A stretch of DNA of 64,000 nucleotides from Calditrichota bacterium. GTDB lineage: Bacteria > Calditrichota > Calditrichia > RBG-13-44-9 > J042. Positions within the stretch are counted from its first letter, which is position 1. Every line of letters begins with the position of its first letter. Positions 1 to 7,736 of the stretch are shown here, one piece after another. Where the stretch lies: contig JAADJD010000005.1 in the NCBI GenBank assembly GCA_013150955.1, forward strand, positions 61,470 through 125,469. The letters run 5' to 3'. The notes beneath the pieces were generated by a model. It made no database searches, was not told the DNA's origin, and saw only the letters and a list, made by a program, of their open reading frames with translations. The translations under genes were made by a program, and so were the position numbers.

Positions 1-30
1 GGTATTTAGGTTATAACGCCGGTGCCATAA

Positions 31-50
31 TTATGGTAAAAATACCATAA
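31..50. promoter_or_regulatory. Inverted repeat, possible operator upstream of the sHdr locus
   Basis: An 8-bp perfect inverted repeat (TTATGGTA, four A, TACCATAA) lies about 150 bp before the first gene of the sulfur locus. The size and spacing suit a dimeric repressor. The bound protein is unknown and the region may belong to a gene left of the window. Confidence 0.35.
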
Positions 51-131
51 CTGTTGGATCGATGGAAACCCGCCTGAATGATCCGTTTTACTTGCAAATT
101 CTATAAAATTTCAGGGGAATCCGTTTATAGA

Positions 132-145
132 GTGAAATATTTCAC
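132..145. promoter_or_regulatory. CRP/FNR-type palindrome GTGA-N6-TCAC
   Basis: GTGAAATATTTCAC is a perfect 14-bp palindrome with the GTGA-N6-TCAC core of CRP/FNR-family sites. It is about 55 bp upstream of the first start codon. A TATAAA box at 102-107 lies just upstream, so the site could act as a repressor site near a transcription start. A near copy (GTGAAATAATGCAC) lies in the promoter of the hdr-mvh operon at 49171-49184. Regulation is inferred from sequence only. Confidence 0.45.
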
Positions 146-199
146 GAATGTGAAAATTCTGGAACGCCGTTTGCACATCACCGGGGCCAGGAGGAAAGG

Positions 200-433
200 A
201 TGAATCTGGTCGTCAGTAAAAAACTGGATTGTCGCTGGATGTACACCCCTCTGGCGGTGGTGCATCTGTATTTTGCTTTTCGGGAAATGCGTTCGGGAGA
301 AATCATTGAATTGCTCATCAACAACGAGGAGAGTCATGCGGACGTGCAGAGCTGGAGCCGCATGACCGGAAATCCCATTCTGCAGGTGCGCGACAAACAG
401 GAGCACCTGAGCCTATTTGTTCAAAAAAAATAA
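200..433 (+). CDS. TusA-fold protein lacking the catalytic cysteine
   Basis: This 77-residue protein aligns without gaps to the TusA encoded next to it. The first conserved Cys (residue 11, in LDC) is kept, but the CPxP motif has become T16-P-L-A, so the sulfur-carrying Cys is a Thr and the second Pro is an Ala. The C-terminal TusA pattern (GEIIELLINN, then a DVQSW-like helix) is retained. It cannot be a normal persulfide carrier; a binding or scaffolding role for the TusA/DsrE relay is an inference. A strong ribosome site (AGGAGGAAAGG) precedes the ATG, and the stop codon overlaps an upstream ATG of tusA. Length is normal for the family. Confidence 0.75.
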   Translation: MNLVVSKKLDCRWMYTPLAVVHLYFAFREMRSGEIIELLINNEESHADVQSWSRMTGNPILQVRDKQEHLSLFVQKK

Positions 434-444
434 TGGAGGAAGCA

Positions 445-684
445 ATGGCAGATATCCCAATTGCGGAAACCCTGGATTGTAGCGGCCTGCTGTGTCCCAT
501 GCCGGTCGTCAAAACCAACAAGGCCATAAAAAATCTGAAAGTGGGGGAAGTACTGGAAATGATCGCCACCGATCCCGGATCCATTCCCGATATGGAGGCA
601 TGGGCCAAGCAAACCGGTCATGAGCTTCTGGAGGCAAAAGAAGAAGGGGGCAAGTACCGCTTTTTGATTAAGAAGACCCACTGA
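445..684 (+). CDS. tusA: Sulfurtransferase TusA
   Basis: This is a 79-residue TusA family sulfur carrier. Residues 10-20 read LDCSGLLCPMP, with the active Cys17 in the CPxP motif. Such proteins carry sulfane sulfur as a cysteine persulfide in the cytoplasm, and in sHdr organisms TusA hands sulfur between DsrE-type proteins and the LbpA/sHdr system. The ATG at 445 is preferred because GGAGGA lies just upstream; an ATG at 433 overlaps the previous stop and would add four residues. It is the second gene of the sulfur locus and is followed by dsrE and the lipoate ligase. Confidence 0.92.
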   Translation: MADIPIAETLDCSGLLCPMPVVKTNKAIKNLKVGEVLEMIATDPGSIPDMEAWAKQTGHELLEAKEEGGKYRFLIKKTH

Positions 685-796
685 TCGGGAAGGATGTGCC
701 TCGGCAGGCAGGCCGTTTTCTGGAGAACGCAGGTTTACAAAAAGGGAAAGTTGACGGTTCAAAAGTAACAAACCAATCAATTGAGAGGGGGCCAAA

Positions 797-1309
797 ATGT
801 CGGAGAAAAACGGACGTCGTCGTTTAGCGATAATTGCCAGCAAGGGGACGCTGGACTGGGCATACCCGCCCTTTATTCTGGCCACAGCTGCAGGGGCCAT
901 GAACTGGGAGGTGGCCATTTTCTTTACGTTTTACGGGTTGCCCCTGCTGAAGAAGAAGCTGGATGCTTCGGTCAGTCCACTGGGGAATCCCGCCATGCCC
1001 ATGAAGATGCCCTTTGGGCCGCTGGAAAAAATTGATTTGCCGATTCCCAATCTGATCATGAGCAATGTGCCTGGATTCCAGCAGATGGCCACTGCATTGA
1101 TGAAGAAAACCTTCAAGAAAAAAGGGGTGGCCAGCATTGAGGAATTGCGCGATATGGCCGTGGAAATGGACGTGCGGCTCATTGGCTGTCAGATGACCAT
1201 GGACGTCTTTGGGTTCAAAAAGGAAGATTTTATTGACGAGGCCGAAATTGGTGGAGCGGCCACATTTCTGGAATTTGCCGCCGACGCCAATGTTACCCTG
1301 TTTATTTGA
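797..1309 (+). CDS. dsrE3A: DsrE3A-type sulfurtransferase
   Basis: This 170-residue protein of the DsrE/DsrF-like fold has the single conserved Cys131 in the motif IGCQMTMDVFG, typical of the DsrE3A branch. An N-terminal ASKGTLDWAYPP segment and a long charged insertion around residues 95-125 also fit that branch. The family binds and transfers sulfane sulfur. Here it probably exchanges persulfide with TusA and the second DsrE-like protein (2786-3166). A good ribosome site (GAGAGGGGG) precedes the ATG. It lies 112 bp after tusA and 22 bp before the ligase, consistent with one transcript. Confidence 0.88.
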   Translation: MSEKNGRRRLAIIASKGTLDWAYPPFILATAAGAMNWEVAIFFTFYGLPLLKKKLDASVSPLGNPAMPMKMPFGPLEKIDLPIPNLIMSNVPGFQQMATALMKKTFKKKGVASIEELRDMAVEMDVRLIGCQMTMDVFGFKKEDFIDEAEIGGAATFLEFAADANVTLFI

Positions 1310-1331
1310 AACAAAGCACAATGGTCAATAA

Positions 1332-2441
1332 ATGAAAGGGGCGTTTGTGGACAGGAAAAAACCATTGCGTTTAATCGATGCCGGAACCATTCCGTATCTG
1401 GAATCTCAGACTATTTATCACGCCGTGGCCCATGCCATGACCCCGGAAACGCCGGACACTGCCATCCTGGTCAGTCCCCAAACTCCGTACGTTTGCGTGG
1501 GATTCCATCAGGAGGTAGATCGTGAAGTGGATCTGGAATATTGTCAGGCGCATCAGATTCCGGTTACCCGTCGTGAGGTAGGCGGTGGGGCGGTGCTTCT
1601 GGATGCCAATCAAATTTTTACTCAATGGGTGTTTCAGCCCGATCATGTTCCCCTGAAAGTGGTGGATCGGTTTCGGTTGCATGCGGAACCCATCATGGCC
1701 ACTTATCGGGATTTTGGGGTGGAAGCCAATTTCCGGCCCATTAATGACATTCACGTAAGCGGGAAAAAGATTGGGGGCATGGGGGCAGCAGCCATTGGCA
1801 ATGCAGAGGTCGTGGTCAGCTCGCTGATGCTGGATTTCGATACCCGGACCATGGCCCGGGTGTTGAAAGTACCCAACGAGAAGTTCCGGGATAAGGTCTT
1901 TCAGGGACTGGAAAACTACATGACCACCCTGAAAAAAGAGCTGGGGCAGATGCCGGATCGGGACGAAGTGAAACAACACTACGTCCGGCATCTGGAAGAG
2001 GTTTTGCAGCGGCCGGTCGAGTGGGGTGAGTTGACTCCTGGCGAAAAGGAGGTCATGGCCCAGTTAAATGCCCGCTTTGCCACCCGGGAATGGTTGTACC
2101 AGAAAGGTGGGCTGGTTCGAGGCGCCGTGAAGATCCACAGCGGTGTATGGGTGGGGGAAACGGCTTACAAGGCACCCGGTGGCCTGATTCGCATCACGCT
2201 CCGCATCCGGGAAAATACCATCGATGACCTGGCCATTTCCGGGGACTTCACGTTTTATCCGCAACATCAGCTGGCGGCCTTCGAGGCCTTTTTGAAGGGC
2301 CATTCTCTGGAACCCGCCACCCTGCGGCGTACCATCGAGGCATTCTACCAGGAAACGGGCGTGCAAACACCGGGCATCGAAGTTGACCACTGGCTGACGG
2401 TTTTTGGTCAGCTGGCGGATGCGGTGGCAAAACACAGTTGA
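1332..2441 (+). CDS. slpl(AB): Lipoate-protein ligase dedicated to LbpA
   Basis: This 369-residue ligase has the LplA core (residues about 10-270) and a C-terminal accessory domain, all in one chain. Visible motifs are RREVGGGAV (80-88, substrate loop) and NDIHVSGKKIGGMG (138-151, catalytic Lys region). It would attach lipoate to Lys74 of LbpA (3312-3770). Dedicated ligases of this kind are a known companion of sHdr clusters. ATG 1332 has no clear ribosome site; GTG 1347 has AAAGGGG five bases upstream and may be the real start, five codons shorter. Confidence 0.88.
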   Translation: MKGAFVDRKKPLRLIDAGTIPYLESQTIYHAVAHAMTPETPDTAILVSPQTPYVCVGFHQEVDREVDLEYCQAHQIPVTRREVGGGAVLLDANQIFTQWVFQPDHVPLKVVDRFRLHAEPIMATYRDFGVEANFRPINDIHVSGKKIGGMGAAAIGNAEVVVSSLMLDFDTRTMARVLKVPNEKFRDKVFQGLENYMTTLKKELGQMPDRDEVKQHYVRHLEEVLQRPVEWGELTPGEKEVMAQLNARFATREWLYQKGGLVRGAVKIHSGVWVGETAYKAPGGLIRITLRIRENTIDDLAISGDFTFYPQHQLAAFEAFLKGHSLEPATLRRTIEAFYQETGVQTPGIEVDHWLTVFGQLADAVAKHS

Positions 2442-2493
2442 GTCCGTGAATGCATGGGAGAACAAAATACTGGGACTCCGAGAACTCAGCGAG

Positions 2494-2700
2494 ATGTACC
2501 TGCAGGAAGCCGGAAAGTGGGTGTTGCTGGAAATTCTGGAAACCGATGCGCGCGGTCAGGCCAGTCGGGTCCGGGTGGTGAAATTGAGTCCCCGTAAGGA
2601 TGATTTGCTGGACTACATGATGGAACACGACGAAGACTGGGATTGGCACAAACAATTCGTTATCGTCCACGCCGATCCCAAACTCTGTACGTTGCTGTAA
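2494..2700 (+). CDS. Small acidic protein of unknown function in the sHdr locus
   Basis: A 68-residue open frame (MYLQEAGKWVLLEIL... to ...DPKLCTLL) lies between the ligase and the second dsrE in the same direction. It is rich in Asp, Glu and Trp (EHDEDWDWHKQF near residues 43-54) and has one Cys near the C-terminus. No known family is recognised. The start is uncertain: GTG 2446 and ATG 2404 are in frame, the latter overlapping the ligase by 38 bp. Placement inside a tight sulfur-metabolism operon suggests a role there, but nothing in the sequence gives a reaction. Confidence 0.6.
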   Translation: MYLQEAGKWVLLEILETDARGQASRVRVVKLSPRKDDLLDYMMEHDEDWDWHKQFVIVHADPKLCTLL

Positions 2701-2785
2701 AACAAAGCACCAGGGCAATCGGCCAATTCATTAGATGGCAGATGAGGACAATCGATTGGAATTAAAATAAGCGAGGGAAATGGAT

Positions 2786-3166
2786 ATGGAAGATCTGGAA
2801 GGCAAAAAGATTCTGGTAATTCAAACCCACGGAGTGGATACGCCCACGCGGACGTATTCGCCGGTGTATTATGCCATTGCCGCGGCAGCCATGGAGATGG
2901 ATGTGATGATCTGGTTTACCATGAACGGTACCAATCAGTTGCGGAAAGGCGAGGCGGAAAAAATCGAATTGAAACCCGGCAGCGGGGTAACCCTGAAGAC
3001 CTTGCTGGATCAGGCCCTGGACGCCGGGGTGAAATTATCCGTGTGCCAGCAAAGCATGGATCTGTGGGACATGAAGCCCGAAGACCTGATCGATGGGGTA
3101 AAGATCCTGGGAGCCACCAGCATCATCGATCTGGCCCTGGAGGCCGATCACGTGATGTATTTCTAA
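2786..3166 (+). CDS. Second DsrE-like sulfurtransferase (DsrE3B/C-like)
   Basis: This protein of about 126 residues has the DsrE-like fold: a first strand KKILVIQTHG, then YSPVYYAIAAAAMEMDV, and the conserved Cys in LSVCQQSMDLW (residue 87). It is shorter than the DsrE3A protein upstream and lacks its insertion. Its role is probably to pass persulfide sulfur between TusA, DsrE3A and the sHdr complex; subgroup assignment is uncertain. An in-frame ATG at 2780 exists, but GAGGGA (2773-2778) is better spaced for 2786. It lies just upstream of lbpA. Confidence 0.85.
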   Translation: MEDLEGKKILVIQTHGVDTPTRTYSPVYYAIAAAAMEMDVMIWFTMNGTNQLRKGEAEKIELKPGSGVTLKTLLDQALDAGVKLSVCQQSMDLWDMKPEDLIDGVKILGATSIIDLALEADHVMYF

Positions 3167-3311
3167 ATCAAAAAATTGGCACATTTGAGATTCAAATGAA
3201 GATGGGAAAACCGGGGAAATTAGAAAAGATTTCTTTGAGCTGGCCGGGAAGCCATAGCCGGGAATGTAAGCGATTGAGCACAATTTGAAAATTAAGTGAA
3301 GGAGTGCTGCT

Positions 3312-3770
3312 ATGTCAGACGTTGGGGAAGTTCGTGGATGCAGGATACCGAAGGACCTGTACTATTCGGTGGACGACCATACCTGGGTTCGCCTGAATGA
3401 GGATGGCACCGTCACCGTGGGTATGACCGATGTGGCCCAGAATCTGGCCGGGCCGGTGCTGCATGCCAAGGTGAAGAAGGTGGGGTTGACCCGTGCCCGG
3501 GGAAAACCCATCGGCACCGTGGAAAGTGCCAAGTGGGTGGGGCCTATCAAAACACCGGTATCTGGAGAAATTGTGGAGGTGAACGAGAAATTGGCGGAAG
3601 ACCCTCAATTGCTGAATCGCGATCCCTATGGTGAAGGCTGGGTGGTCAAAATGAAACCCACCAACTGGGACGAGGAGGTGAAGGACCTGGTCACCGGAGA
3701 AGAAGCGGTGGAAAAGTATCGGGAAAAGGTTGAACGGGAAGATATTAAAGCGTGTGACCATATCGAATAG
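3312..3770 (+). CDS. lbpA: Lipoate-binding protein LbpA (GcvH-like)
   Basis: This 152-residue biotinyl/lipoyl domain protein resembles glycine cleavage H protein. The lipoylation site is Lys74 in VESAKWVGP, where GcvH usually has ESVKA. The C-terminal residues 115-152 include a charged helix and Cys148. In sHdr organisms LbpA carries sulfur substrates on lipoate to the Hdr-like complex and is not part of glycine cleavage; no gcvT or gcvP is nearby. The neighbouring dedicated ligase and shdrC1 support this. The ribosome site AAGGAG is well placed. Confidence 0.92.
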   Translation: MSDVGEVRGCRIPKDLYYSVDDHTWVRLNEDGTVTVGMTDVAQNLAGPVLHAKVKKVGLTRARGKPIGTVESAKWVGPIKTPVSGEIVEVNEKLAEDPQLLNRDPYGEGWVVKMKPTNWDEEVKDLVTGEEAVEKYREKVEREDIKACDHIE

Positions 3771-3938
3771 CGACGGTGAATGTTGCTGGATGCGGGTTGT
3801 GTGTACAACGTGACGGGGACGGGCAGAAAAAGGGTTGAGGACATGACATGCGTCAGGGCAAAGGGAATCCGCACCTGTTGACAGGGCAGGATTCTTTGCC
3901 CAAATCCATTGCAACGATGTAGCGTAAGGAGAGGGCTC

Positions 3939-4667
3939 ATGAATTTTGACATCAATTCAACGCCACTGGATTTAACCGGGGAAAAATACAGGGATGTTCC
4001 TTACGAGGAAAAGGAACGCTTGTTTAACGAGATCAAAGCCGATGTCCGTTTTCACGATGTGCTGTATGGGTGTTATGAATGCGGGGTGTGTGTGGCGGCC
4101 TGTCCATCCGCCCGGTTCTACGACTTCAGTCCACGGGTCATTGCCCAGGCTGTGGCGCGGGAGGATGTGGAGCTGGTCTACACCCTGATGAACGATAGCA
4201 TCTGGGACTGTTCGCAATGCTTTTCCTGCGATCGCTGTCCGCGGGGGAATTCGCCTGGTGGACTGATTACCCTGATGCGCGAGGTGGCGGTCAAAAACGG
4301 TCTGGAAACCGCCAAGGAAGCGCTGGAAGGCTACGGTCGCATTATTTACAAGATTATGTCCACGGGAACTCAGGTATCGCCCGATATGCTCCAGCCCAAT
4401 GCCTTTCCGGACTGGGGACACCATGTGAATGAAATTGCGGAAAATCTGGATCTCTGGCGTCGTGCCCTGCCACCGGAAACCCTGCACACCGTGGAAACCG
4501 GCTGGAGTGTGAGCGAAAAAACCATCATCGAACTTTACCTGATCTGGCACATGACCGGCGTAATGGACATGATCAAAGAAATCGATGAAGGCCTGTTCAT
4601 GATTTTACAGGACGTAATGGAAGAACGCCTGGAGGATGCCGGTTACGATGTTTTGTTCGATGAATAA
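3939..4667 (+). CDS. shdrC1: sHdr complex subunit C1 (two [4Fe-4S] clusters)
   Basis: This 242-residue HdrC-like ferredoxin has a first cluster at C45-x2-C48-x2-C51-x3-C55-P, then a second with tight spacing, C91-x2-C94-x2-C97-x2-C100-P. It relays electrons between the sHdrA flavin and sHdrB1 in the cytoplasmic complex. The second motif differs from the usual CxxCxxxCP spacing seen in the methanogen-type HdrC at 49506. ATG 3939 follows AAGGAGAG; an upstream in-frame ATG at 3909 lacks a ribosome site. It starts the shdrC1-B1-A-H-C2B2 series. Confidence 0.9.
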   Translation: MNFDINSTPLDLTGEKYRDVPYEEKERLFNEIKADVRFHDVLYGCYECGVCVAACPSARFYDFSPRVIAQAVAREDVELVYTLMNDSIWDCSQCFSCDRCPRGNSPGGLITLMREVAVKNGLETAKEALEGYGRIIYKIMSTGTQVSPDMLQPNAFPDWGHHVNEIAENLDLWRRALPPETLHTVETGWSVSEKTIIELYLIWHMTGVMDMIKEIDEGLFMILQDVMEERLEDAGYDVLFDE

Positions 4668-4715
4668 AGGCGGTTGGACGCCAATCCACAGTCGAACTAA
4701 GTAAGGAGAACCATT

Positions 4716-5921
4716 ATGGGACAGCAAGTTATCCCGGTGGAAGAACTGATTAAATCCAAGAAAAAACCCGGTTTTAAATACACCCCCGAGGAAGCCCCCA
4801 CGGAGGATTATCGAGACATCCTGTTTCAGCTGGAAAAAGAAGGCGAGCTGGAGGTCATTCGGGTTCCCGAGCCGTACGTGGAGGTAACCACCAAGTATGG
4901 TCGCAAAAAGAAAATTCCCCTGGAGCATACCTGGCATCATAAGAGTTGCGGTCAGTGTGGGCACATTCCGGGATATTCCACATCGATTTTCTGGTTGAAC
5001 CGCCAGTTTGGATTCGACTATGTGGATCCCAGCGACCAGACCTCCTGTACAGCCTGGAACTACTACGCTTCGGCGACATCGAATGCGGAAGCCCAGGCGG
5101 CCGTGGCGGTTCGCAATTTTGCTGCAGCAGCGGAAACCGGCCGCTTCCCTCTGATCCACTGTGGTACCAGCTTCGGGCACTATAAAGAAGTGCGCCACGA
5201 ACTGCTTCACCATCATGATCTGCGCCGCAAGGTGCGTGAGATTATGGAACGTCTGGGCAAAAAACTGGTCTTCCCGGAAGAAATTGTACATTACAGTGAG
5301 TGGGTTTATGCCATTCGCGATAAAATTGCCGAGCGCCAGGTGATCGACATGAAACACATCGTGGCCTCGGTTCATCCCGCCTGTCATTATCACAAACTGG
5401 TGGAAGAGGATGCCATTTACGATCCCGAAATTTACGGGGCTCAGCGAACGGCCGTCGTGACCGGCACGCTAAAAGCCCTGGGAATCCAGATCGGGGAATA
5501 TTCCAGCTGGTACGATTGCTGCGGATTCGGATTCCGCCATATTCTGGTGTCGCGGGACTTTTCTCGTTCCTTTGCAGTGCAGCGGAAAATCGAAGTCATG
5601 AAGGAAGAAGCCAACCCCGATGTTGTCGTTACCCACGACACGGGATGCGTCACCACCCTGGATCAAAGCCAGTTTGCCGGAAAGGCACATGGCAAGAAGG
5701 TGGGCATCCCGGTCATGTCCGATTCCCAGATTGCTGCGCTGGCCATGGGGGCGCATCCCTACAAAGTGTTGCAGCTACACTGGCACAACACCGAAAACCG
5801 GCCGTTCCTGGAAAAACTGGGCATTGACCCCGATGAAAAGTGGCGGGAATTCGAGGAAGCCCTGGAAAAATTGAAACGTGGTGAAAAACAATACTTAACC
5901 TGGGAGGATGCAGATGCCTAA
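4716..5921 (+). CDS. shdrB1: sHdr complex subunit B1
   Basis: This 401-residue HdrB-like protein is longer than classical HdrB (about 290). The C-terminal half carries one complete CCG motif: C223 in HPACHYHK, C268-C269-G in YDCCGFGF, and C311 in HDTGC, expected to bind a non-cubane FeS cluster. The N-terminal region has only scattered cysteines (C78, C81, C111, C149), so the first CCG domain is degenerate, and there is a basic N-terminal extension of about 70 residues. It is probably the site of disulfide/persulfide chemistry on LbpA. It overlaps the start of shdrA by 8 bp. Confidence 0.88.
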   Translation: MGQQVIPVEELIKSKKKPGFKYTPEEAPTEDYRDILFQLEKEGELEVIRVPEPYVEVTTKYGRKKKIPLEHTWHHKSCGQCGHIPGYSTSIFWLNRQFGFDYVDPSDQTSCTAWNYYASATSNAEAQAAVAVRNFAAAAETGRFPLIHCGTSFGHYKEVRHELLHHHDLRRKVREIMERLGKKLVFPEEIVHYSEWVYAIRDKIAERQVIDMKHIVASVHPACHYHKLVEEDAIYDPEIYGAQRTAVVTGTLKALGIQIGEYSSWYDCCGFGFRHILVSRDFSRSFAVQRKIEVMKEEANPDVVVTHDTGCVTTLDQSQFAGKAHGKKVGIPVMSDSQIAALAMGAHPYKVLQLHWHNTENRPFLEKLGIDPDEKWREFEEALEKLKRGEKQYLTWEDADA

Positions 5922-6978
5922 TCAAGACATTCTCGTGATTGGAGGAGGCCCCGCAGGTCTGGAGGCCGCTCGTTCGATTGGAGACCTGGGATACAAAGCC
6001 ATTTTAATCGAAAAACGGGATCGTCTGGGAGGTACACCGGACGAAGCCAGTTATGCCGCCTTAACCCCGGACCTTCGCAGTGCTGAGGAAGCCATGAACG
6101 CCATGATCCAGGCGGTGGAGAATAATCCCAATGTAGACGTTCGACTGGGTACAACGGTGGTGGCTGCGGAGGGCAGTGTGGGAGACTTTAAAGTGACCAT
6201 TCAAAATGGAAAGGGAAAAGAAACCCTGAACGTGGGAGCGGTGATCATTGCCACCGGCTTTCAACATTTCGATCCCGGTCGGGAAACCCAAAAATACGGG
6301 TACTATGAATATGAAGACGTCATTACGCTGGTGGATTGCGAAAAGATGCTTAAAGCCCACCGTTTTGTGCGCCCTTCTGATGGGAAAAAGCCGGAGCGAG
6401 TATGCTTCATTCAGTGCGTGGGTTCCCGCGATCGCCGCATCGGGAATGAGTACTGTTCAAAAGTGTGTTGTGGAATCGCTTCCAAGGAGGCCATTGAAAT
6501 TCGCCAGCTGGTGCCCGATTGCAAGGTGTTCATTTTTTACATCGACATGCGTATGTACGCATACTGGGAACCCGATCTGTACTGGAAGGCGCAGGAAGAA
6601 CACAAGGTGAACTACGTTAAAGGCATTGCCACGGAAATCGTCAAAAAAGGGGACAAATTGCTGGTGAAGGGAGAAGACACAACCCTGCGGCGTCCGTTTG
6701 AGATTCCCATGGACATTGTGATTCTCTCTGTGGGAATGGAGCCCAGTCAGGGAACCCGCGAAATGGCAAAGATCTTCGGGCTGAAGCAGAATAAATATCA
6801 GTTCATCGAGGCAGTCGGTGCCCCCATGGACACGGTGAGCACGTCGGTGCCCGGTGTGTTTGCAGCTGGTGCCTGTACGGGGCCTGCGGATTTAGAGGAT
6901 TCCATCTCCGCTGCCGGTCTGGCGGCCATGCGCGCCATTAAGGCCGTGCGGGAAAACGGTACCAAAAAAGCCAGCTAA
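5914..6978 (+). CDS. shdrA: sHdr complex flavoprotein subunit A
   Basis: This 354-residue FAD protein begins with the dinucleotide motif ILVIGGGPAGLEA and has a second region IIATGFQ plus a C-terminal FAD motif (VFAAGACTGPADL). Cysteines cluster at FIQCVGSRDRR and YCSKVCCG, as in HdrA. It lacks the N-terminal domain and the ferredoxin-like inserts of the 668-residue HdrA at 50966, which is typical of the sulfur-oxidising form. GGGAGG precedes ATG 5914; ATG 5908 is an alternative. It is followed by shdrH after 11 bp. Confidence 0.93.
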   Translation: MPNQDILVIGGGPAGLEAARSIGDLGYKAILIEKRDRLGGTPDEASYAALTPDLRSAEEAMNAMIQAVENNPNVDVRLGTTVVAAEGSVGDFKVTIQNGKGKETLNVGAVIIATGFQHFDPGRETQKYGYYEYEDVITLVDCEKMLKAHRFVRPSDGKKPERVCFIQCVGSRDRRIGNEYCSKVCCGIASKEAIEIRQLVPDCKVFIFYIDMRMYAYWEPDLYWKAQEEHKVNYVKGIATEIVKKGDKLLVKGEDTTLRRPFEIPMDIVILSVGMEPSQGTREMAKIFGLKQNKYQFIEAVGAPMDTVSTSVPGVFAAGACTGPADLEDSISAAGLAAMRAIKAVRENGTKKAS

Positions 6979-6989
6979 AAGGAAAGCCA

Positions 6990-7736
6990 ATGGCGCTGTT
7001 CATCGACAAACAATCTACCAAGGAATTTATGCTGGAGACGCTTTCCCGGATTACCCTGGAAGAACTGGAGCAAATCCAGGCAGACCTGCATTTGAAGAGT
7101 CAATGCGTGCAGGAAATGGTTCGGCAGGCATCGGGAGGGCGTTTTTCCGATGGCACCTTGCGGCAGCTGTTGCGGTGCGTATTTGCAACCCGGCGGCGCG
7201 CCAATAAAATTGCGGACCGGTACCCGGCGGACTATTTTGCCAGACACATCCAGAGCTTGCTGGATCCAGGCAAACCGGTGGAATGGCGTTTTCAGGAATT
7301 CTTTCACGCCTTCCCGGACATTGAGGCCAGCCAGCGCTATGATCTGGCCAGCGAGATCCTCTTTTTTTCCCATCCCGATCAATACTGGATGTGGACCCGC
7401 TGGATGTGGGATCCCCGCACCCGAACCGGTTCGCTGCCCCTGGTGCTAATGGAACAGGTTTCCCTGGAAGGCAACTCCGAGGGAGAAATTTACCGGAAGG
7501 TGGGAGAAGCCGTCCGTCACCTTCAGGAAATCGGGCGGACGCGCGAAATCCCTTCCTTTCTGCAAACCGCGTATGGGGTGTACACCTATCTGGCCTGTGT
7601 TTATGTGATTTACAGTTACACCGTGCTGCGAATGCGCATGACACAGGAGTTCAACAAGGTGATGCCGAAATTACCCGAATTTATTCGAAGGCTGCTTGGC
7701 ATTTATAGATTGGAGGAATTGAAACATGCCAGTTGA
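6990..7736 (+). CDS. shdrH: Conserved sHdr-cluster protein H (formerly Hyp)
   Basis: This 248-residue, mainly alpha-helical protein is recognised by position and character: a protein of unknown function always placed between the A and the next C/B subunit genes in sHdr clusters. There is no cofactor motif; its few cysteines (SQC near 36, LRC near 66, AC near 205) are not in a cluster pattern. The C-terminal third has a hydrophobic segment (TYLACVYVIYSYTVL). It overlaps the following gene by 11 bp, implying translational coupling. Its biochemical role is unknown. Confidence 0.8.
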   Translation: MALFIDKQSTKEFMLETLSRITLEELEQIQADLHLKSQCVQEMVRQASGGRFSDGTLRQLLRCVFATRRRANKIADRYPADYFARHIQSLLDPGKPVEWRFQEFFHAFPDIEASQRYDLASEILFFSHPDQYWMWTRWMWDPRTRTGSLPLVLMEQVSLEGNSEGEIYRKVGEAVRHLQEIGRTREIPSFLQTAYGVYTYLACVYVIYSYTVLRMRMTQEFNKVMPKLPEFIRRLLGIYRLEELKHAS

